Source of the DNA: Protula sp. h YS-2021
Lineage: Eukaryota; Annelida; Polychaeta; Sabellida; Serpulidae
Assembly: GCA_949752745.1 (NCBI GenBank)
Contig: OX457028.1
Span: forward strand, 8,388,922-8,452,921
Reading direction: 5' to 3'
Length of the DNA stretch: 64,000 nt
Below the pieces are notes generated by a model, which made no database searches, was not told the DNA's origin, and saw nothing but the letters and a program-made list of their open reading frames with translations. Position 1 is the stretch's first letter, and each line of letters opens with the position of its first letter. Shown here in pieces: positions 58,981 through 64,000 of the stretch. The position numbers were made by a program, and so were the translations under genes.

Positions 58981-59950
58981 TCGGCTTATATATAAGGGGA
59001 AAACCATGACAATATAAAGTTCTACAAATTCCTTAAGTTTGGGGAGATTTTCACAATATAAAGATTGACAATGAAGTCGCCATACAAATATATAAATTCA
59101 GTGCTATCTATATTTAAACCGTGAAATCTATACAAGCAACTAAGGCATGTATAACGTTAATTTTAAACGTATAACGTTCTAAAAATCATCAATTGGTAAA
59201 GAGTATTGGTCAAATATTTTAAACTGAAATTTACAAACAATGTATAGTAGAACCCCTCCATCTGTTTTGCTTATGCGATTTATGTTTCTGAAATTGCAAT
59301 CATATGAAAGATTTTATCCATACTGAAAATGCTATTAACCATGTTATCAAAATTAGCTTTCAAACCTGTAATTATAATGAATAATCGAAAGGCCTTCAAG
59401 GTATTAATGGTATACGATAAACTTGGGCCTTATAATATTTACCATCTTTGGTCATTAAAATGTTATGGTCGGAATTTAATCAGTTTGAAAGTCATGTTCT
59501 TTGTAATCGGTATATTTTACACAGTAAAACTTAGTAAAGTTGTTGTATATAGAGAATAAATATCCGCTAATTTTATATTACAGTGCAAAAACAGAAATTT
59601 CTCATCTGTTACATTTGAATAGGAAAACAAGAAACATGAATTAGAATTTATTTGATGCAACTTTCCCATAAACAATTTAAAATATTTATTGATATTCCTG
59701 CACATTCCCAATGCAAATAAAGTTTATATGTATTAAATGGTATTCCTATGCCACTAATAGCACTATAATAACAAGAGCAAAATGACGGTGAAACTTTGAT
59801 ATAAAGTACAATGTAGCGTAGAGCATACAGAAAATAACCACTTATGCAGGATGTAGCAAATTGTTTTACTTTAATAGATATGAGCGTTGTGGTTTTCAAG
59901 TGTTTTGTTTTCATTTTATCTGTTGTTATCATTATGATGTGGCTATTCGC
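58981..59950. other. No gene recognised
   Basis: AT-rich spacer with no exon, RNA gene or clear repeat. Confidence 0.4.
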
Positions 59951-59957
59951 AACATCT

Positions 59958-60117
59958 GTTTACATATTACACTGCTTCTATATATTAAATTCCATTTACA
60001 TATTATATTACGTTTACATATTACATTAAGTTTACATATTACATCAGGTTTACACATTATATTACGTTTACATATTACATTATATTTACATATTGCATTA
60101 CGTTTACATATTATATT
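59958..60117. repeat. 18-base tandem repeat, about 9 copies
   Basis: Unit GTTTACATATTACATTAC. The period is a multiple of three, so it gives a spurious open frame with a repeating LHITL/LHIIL pattern. Confidence 0.88.
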
Positions 60118-60696
60118 TATTTTGCATTTAATTACTTACTGCAATTACATTATTTATTTTGCCACTATATTAGACCATATTTTGATAATTAGGATATCGC
60201 AGTAATAGAACGTCATTATACAATTCTGCAGTTACAAATCAGTTATATTACCATGCTCTGTTTGTGTATTTATTTGTTTGCTTAGTTTTAAGGCGTTACA
60301 TTAGATAAGTGTGGTTCTGATTGATTATTTTACTATGATAATCTTTAGAAAGAAAAGTATGGAATTGCATGGTCTTACAGATCTGTTCAAAATTGCAGTC
60401 ATAAAATTGAAATGGGCATATTATAAAGACAGTTTATGTTGAGGTTAAAGAAACAACAGGTAAATTACACTCACACACACATATCAACACGCACATACAC
60501 ACATACATGTTGATTTAATATTTCAAAGACCTACAAACATGCCACCGATATGGAGGATAATTATAAAATTGCACATTGAGTTTCAATGCTTTACTAAATA
60601 AGCTGTTAAAACAGGGGAACCGGATTTTTTTTATTTTGCACAAATATTGCAATTTTGTAGCAAACCAGTAAATTTAAGCCTACATATTTGTTGTCT
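60118..60696. other. Spacer downstream of carboxylesterase-like gene
   Basis: AT-rich with a short CA-rich run near 60470-60505. No gene seen. Should contain the poly(A) site of the minus-strand esterase. Confidence 0.35.
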
Positions 60697-62729
60697 TTAT
60701 GGTATCGAGAACAAATAAACAGAACCACAAAGAAGCATTGAGAAATACCAGAATTGAAGAAGAGTGCAGTTCGAATTACTGGGCATACATGGAATACTAC
60801 TTTCTCGCTGTGTCAGTGAATCTATTGCTAGCCAGAAATCCAAAACATCGTGCCATTGCTGACCGTCTTGCATAGACTCCAAGGACATACTTGTGTCAAA
60901 GACAAGTATATTTTTCTCTTCCAGTGTATATTTCGGCCAATTAACCTTCTGTCCATTCATAGCTAAGTATGAAGCATTTCTACAACAGAACCAGTTTGAT
61001 TAAATTATTATTCTAATATTTAGTATTCTTAAAGGCAATAATTAATCGACTGGTGTTTTTGAAATCATGAAAACTCAGATTTGATGATATCAAATATACT
61101 TCAACGAAATGTGTGATGCTTGTGAATTAACTTTCAAATAATATGAAAAATTAAATAATCTTCTCTGTTTCATATATTTGAAATAAGTTGATCAGTTTGA
61201 TAAGAATAACGTGTTCTTTAGCTAGAATGTAAATTGTATTTTATAATTTAAAATGGTTTAAAGAAGGCACACCCAGTTGCAAAGGATGTCCATGCTTGGA
61301 TTAGAGAGCGGCTGAGTTGAAGTTCTTCATCCGTCATGTCAATGGTTTCCGGATCAGTGAATCCATAGCCAAATTGATAAGGTAATTCTGATCCGTGTGG
61401 CGCCTTTAGATGAACACTGCCAGGGCGATCCAGGCCGTACAATGCTGTGACGTGATCAAAAACGTACACATACACAGCTATATGATCCCTCACGAGGTGA
61501 TTAGCTGTCCACAAACCAAATATCACAAATGTATTATCCCTTAGGCAGTCTAAAATTCCTCTCGCTTTCTCGATTTGTTCTGAATTTGTATCATAATACT
61601 TAGCTTTAATGAGTCTGTGCAGGACATGTCGAGTCAACTTGATAATTTGCTAGCAGGAAAGCGATTGTACTGTTTAGTATTTCGCTGTCTCGAGAACGAT
61701 CCATTGCGAAATCAAAGCCAGGTGCAATCACATAGTCCAGAACTATTTTACCATCATCACTTGTAAAACCAACCATGAGTTCCGCTTTGTTGTATCGGCC
61801 AGTTACCCATAAATCACGCGGATTCGCAGTTATAAATGTGCCATCAATGACCGGGCGAGAAAGAGGGCGCGTCAGTGAAGGTTCATTCACTAAGGTCTGC
61901 CAAGATTTCGCTCGCAAACAACTAATTGCTTCTTTGGAGTTTCCTTCACAATTCAGAGCTCTCACAAAATTATCAAAATAGCGGCGCTGCTGGTCCTTGG
62001 TTGGAAATACCCACAATGCTGAAGGACTTTGGGCACTTGCCTTCTGGAAGAGTCCTGCAGACATAGAGCTTACCATATGCGCCATAACACTCGTCGCATC
62101 GCCTTATTGGGATTACCACCAAACTTTGCAATGTTTTTCTGTATCCATTTCAAAGCAAATTGCTGATCTTTAAGTCCCATATTGCCACTTACCACATTAT
62201 CACCTGACGTAATAAATCCTAATACGCCTAAGCGATATTGAATGGTTACCATGACAACAGGTTCAGCATCTGTGACAAAGATTTCCGCCAGTTCAAGTTT
62301 GGACGATTGTCCAGTAAATCCGCCTCCGTGTATAAATACAATGACAGGTAAGGAGGCTTCTCTGACACCTGACACATTTCCGGATACGTAAATGTTTAAA
62401 ACCAAGCAATCTTCGTCTTGTGAGAAGTTAAATAATCGTGGTGGAAACGTGGGACCAACCCATGGCACATTTGGTTCTTGTGGACAGCCTGGCCCCAATT
62501 GAAGAGCATCACGAATCGAATCACCCCATCCTTCGTGACTGCGCGGGTTTTTAAATCTTAGGTCAGCAACTGGAGGTGCAGCAAAGGGTATGCCTAGAAA
62601 CTCTGAAAATGTCCTTCTATTCCATTCTTTAATAGTCCCTTTAACTTTCCCATATGACGTAGGAATAATGACATTCTGGCTTAAAACCAAAATTATCTTA
62701 GTTAGAAGTAAAAGAGTACGTATGATCAT
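60697..62729 (-). pseudogene. Secreted carboxylesterase-like protein (type B esterase), two exons, lesions at the nucleophile
   Basis: Hydrolyses esters in its family (carboxylesterases, cholinesterase-like proteins). Exon 1 62729-61273, exon 2 60979-60697, joined in frame by a GT-AG intron (ATG residues ...FATG|NAS). N-terminal hydrophobic signal IIRTLLLLTKIILVLSQ. Then FSEFLGIPFAAPPV, EDCLVLNIYV, oxyanion-hole FIHGGGF, YRLGVLGF, GNMGLKDQQFALKWIQKNI and FGGNPNK. Just there, near 62091-62105, the expected GESAG nucleophile segment is missing and the frame changes. A second frame break is near 61630. The acid region reads FTSDDGK and the catalytic His is in APHGSELPYQFG. Either a pseudogene or assembly errors. 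Confidence 0.88.
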
Positions 62730-63049
62730 ACTTCAAAATATAATATGACTTTTTAAAAAATAACCCTGTTATTTAAGAACAATCTGTTTTGTATTATCAA
62801 GTGCTTTTTATATATACGTATAGCCTGAAACCTACAGGCTCACTGATTTAACAGACGTAAAAACATCTAAATCGTATGATCCTAATTATTTCGATTAACA
62901 TAAATGCTGACAAACAGGTCTTTCCTTAAAAATAAAACCTTGGGGCTGAAGGCAGAAGTCTTTTATTTTCACTGTAATCCATCTCCAGGTGATCATTAGT
63001 TATGTAAAATCCACATCCAGATATCTAGCGCGTTGTGTTCACAGATACA
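62730..63049. other. Upstream of the esterase-like gene, no gene
   Basis: AT-rich. Would hold the esterase promoter; no motif I would defend. Confidence 0.35.
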
Positions 63050-63560
63050 ATGTAGCCTCCCCTCCCTACAAACTCGCACACTCCCTTATCCTCCACACCC
63101 TACATTCCTAACACAACCAATTCCAACACCCCACACCACATGGCCTGCACCCCTACCCCAACCCACCCAAGCCCTCAACATTAGACCACCCCTACACTCC
63201 CCCATCCTCCACACCCTTCAATCTCAATACAACCTCCCCCAACACCGCCATCCCAACCAACAAAAGGCTAATCCCGGAACCCAACCCACCTAAACCCACC
63301 ATTAAACCATTCCCCCACGCACTTCCTCAACCTCAATGCCCTACTATCATTAATACAACCCACCCCAACACGCCATCCCACATCACACAGCCTCAAGCCC
63401 TATCCCATCCAAGCCGGTAACATTAAACCTTCCCAACACCCACACATCCCATCCTCCACCCCTTACAATTCCAAGACAACCCACCCTAACACCGCTGTCC
63501 CACACCACACAGCCGGCACTCCAAACCCCCACACCACCCAAGCCCCCAACTTTAAACCCA
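63050..63560. repeat. C-rich, G-poor minisatellite, unit about 120-128 bases
   Basis: About four units with CATCCTCCACACCC(T/C)TACA, CCCCAACACC, CACACCACA(T/C)GGCC and CCACCCAAGCC(C/T)...CATTAAACC in the same order. Strong strand asymmetry: almost all C on plus. Confidence 0.8.
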
Positions 63561-64000
63561 GATTCAGCGTGTTGTATGGAACAATATGTAAGGCGATGGA
63601 GCATGTGAGTCAGTGACACGAGTTTTCGGGAAAAATAAACACTTTATACATAAACGATAGTTAAACTCTCCATAAACGGGTAAAAAAAGACATCAAGGCC
63701 AGCAACGTTTGTTTGTTATGCTGAAATGTAAGTATCTGTAAACAATGTTATACATTTTGTCTCATGTTTAAGAGAAGGTAAGCATTCAAGCATAATATGT
63801 ACTAAGTTTGCCTGGAATATTTTATTAGTTGGAGAAATAATCTGAAGATTTTACTTACGATTTTTCTTGCGAATTTTGGCAAATTACAACGATATTCAAG
63901 CGGTAATATCTCTTATTTCTCAACTAATGTCACAGCCGATGAATAAGTACTGCACTGAGTGCTTATATATTGTCATGTACCACAGATTTGTATAAACGTT
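63561..64000. other. No gene recognised
   Basis: AT-rich right end of the window. No exon, RNA gene or repeat recognised. Confidence 0.4.

Noticed and set aside
59844..60205. Repetitive LHITL protein as a real gene
   Set aside because: It is the translation of an 18-base tandem repeat.

Overview
This is AT-rich DNA from an invertebrate animal nucleus. The evidence is spliced genes with GT-AG introns, a tRNA-headed SINE, several LINE families with ATT-rich 3' tails, Maverick/Polinton elements, and many microsatellites and minisatellites. A marine invertebrate (lophotrochozoan-like or similar) fits, but the species cannot be fixed from the sequence alone.

Layout. 1-2158 (minus): ankyrin repeats followed by a Mab-21/cGAS-like nucleotidyltransferase, frameshifted and cut by the window edge. 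2.5-11.2 kb: repeat-rich, with a tRNA-Leu-like SINE, a CR1/L2-like LINE, a tandem repeat, a 5S-like sequence, a strong hairpin, an L1/Tx1-like LINE fragment and degenerate tandem arrays. 11.25-23.3 kb: one nearly complete but decayed Polinton. DNA polymerase B and a PC4-like ORF are on plus. Integrase, packaging ATPase, small virion-type proteins, minor capsid, pVI-like protein, major capsid and cysteine protease are on minus. 23.3-27.3 kb: repeats.

27.39-40.09 kb (minus): the most interesting object. It is a 16-exon gene whose splice sites I could place one by one. All 15 junctions keep the reading frame and give 1032 codons plus a stop. The predicted protein is MADF domain - Rac/Rho-type GTPase domain lacking the P-loop lysine - coiled coil - MET-like tyrosine kinase with all catalytic residues - C-terminal CARD. 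It has no signal peptide or transmembrane segment. I know of no described protein with this architecture.

40.1-44.3 kb: a foldback element, a minisatellite and a LINE fragment. 44.4-48.0 kb: a second, internally deleted Polinton copy in the opposite orientation. 48.3-50.35 kb: a minus-strand LINE with an inverted duplication. 50.5-60.1 kb: minisatellites, microsatellites, a roughly 1 kb terminal-inverted-repeat element, and RTE-like and other LINE remnants. 60.7-62.73 kb (minus): a two-exon secreted carboxylesterase-like gene that lacks the nucleophile-serine segment and has one more frame break. The window ends in a C-rich minisatellite.

Two of the three host loci carry domain types used in innate immune signalling (cGAS-like nucleotidyltransferase with ankyrins; CARD with kinase). 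That suggests, but does not show, a defence-gene neighbourhood. Domain calls were made by eye from motifs; no database search was run.
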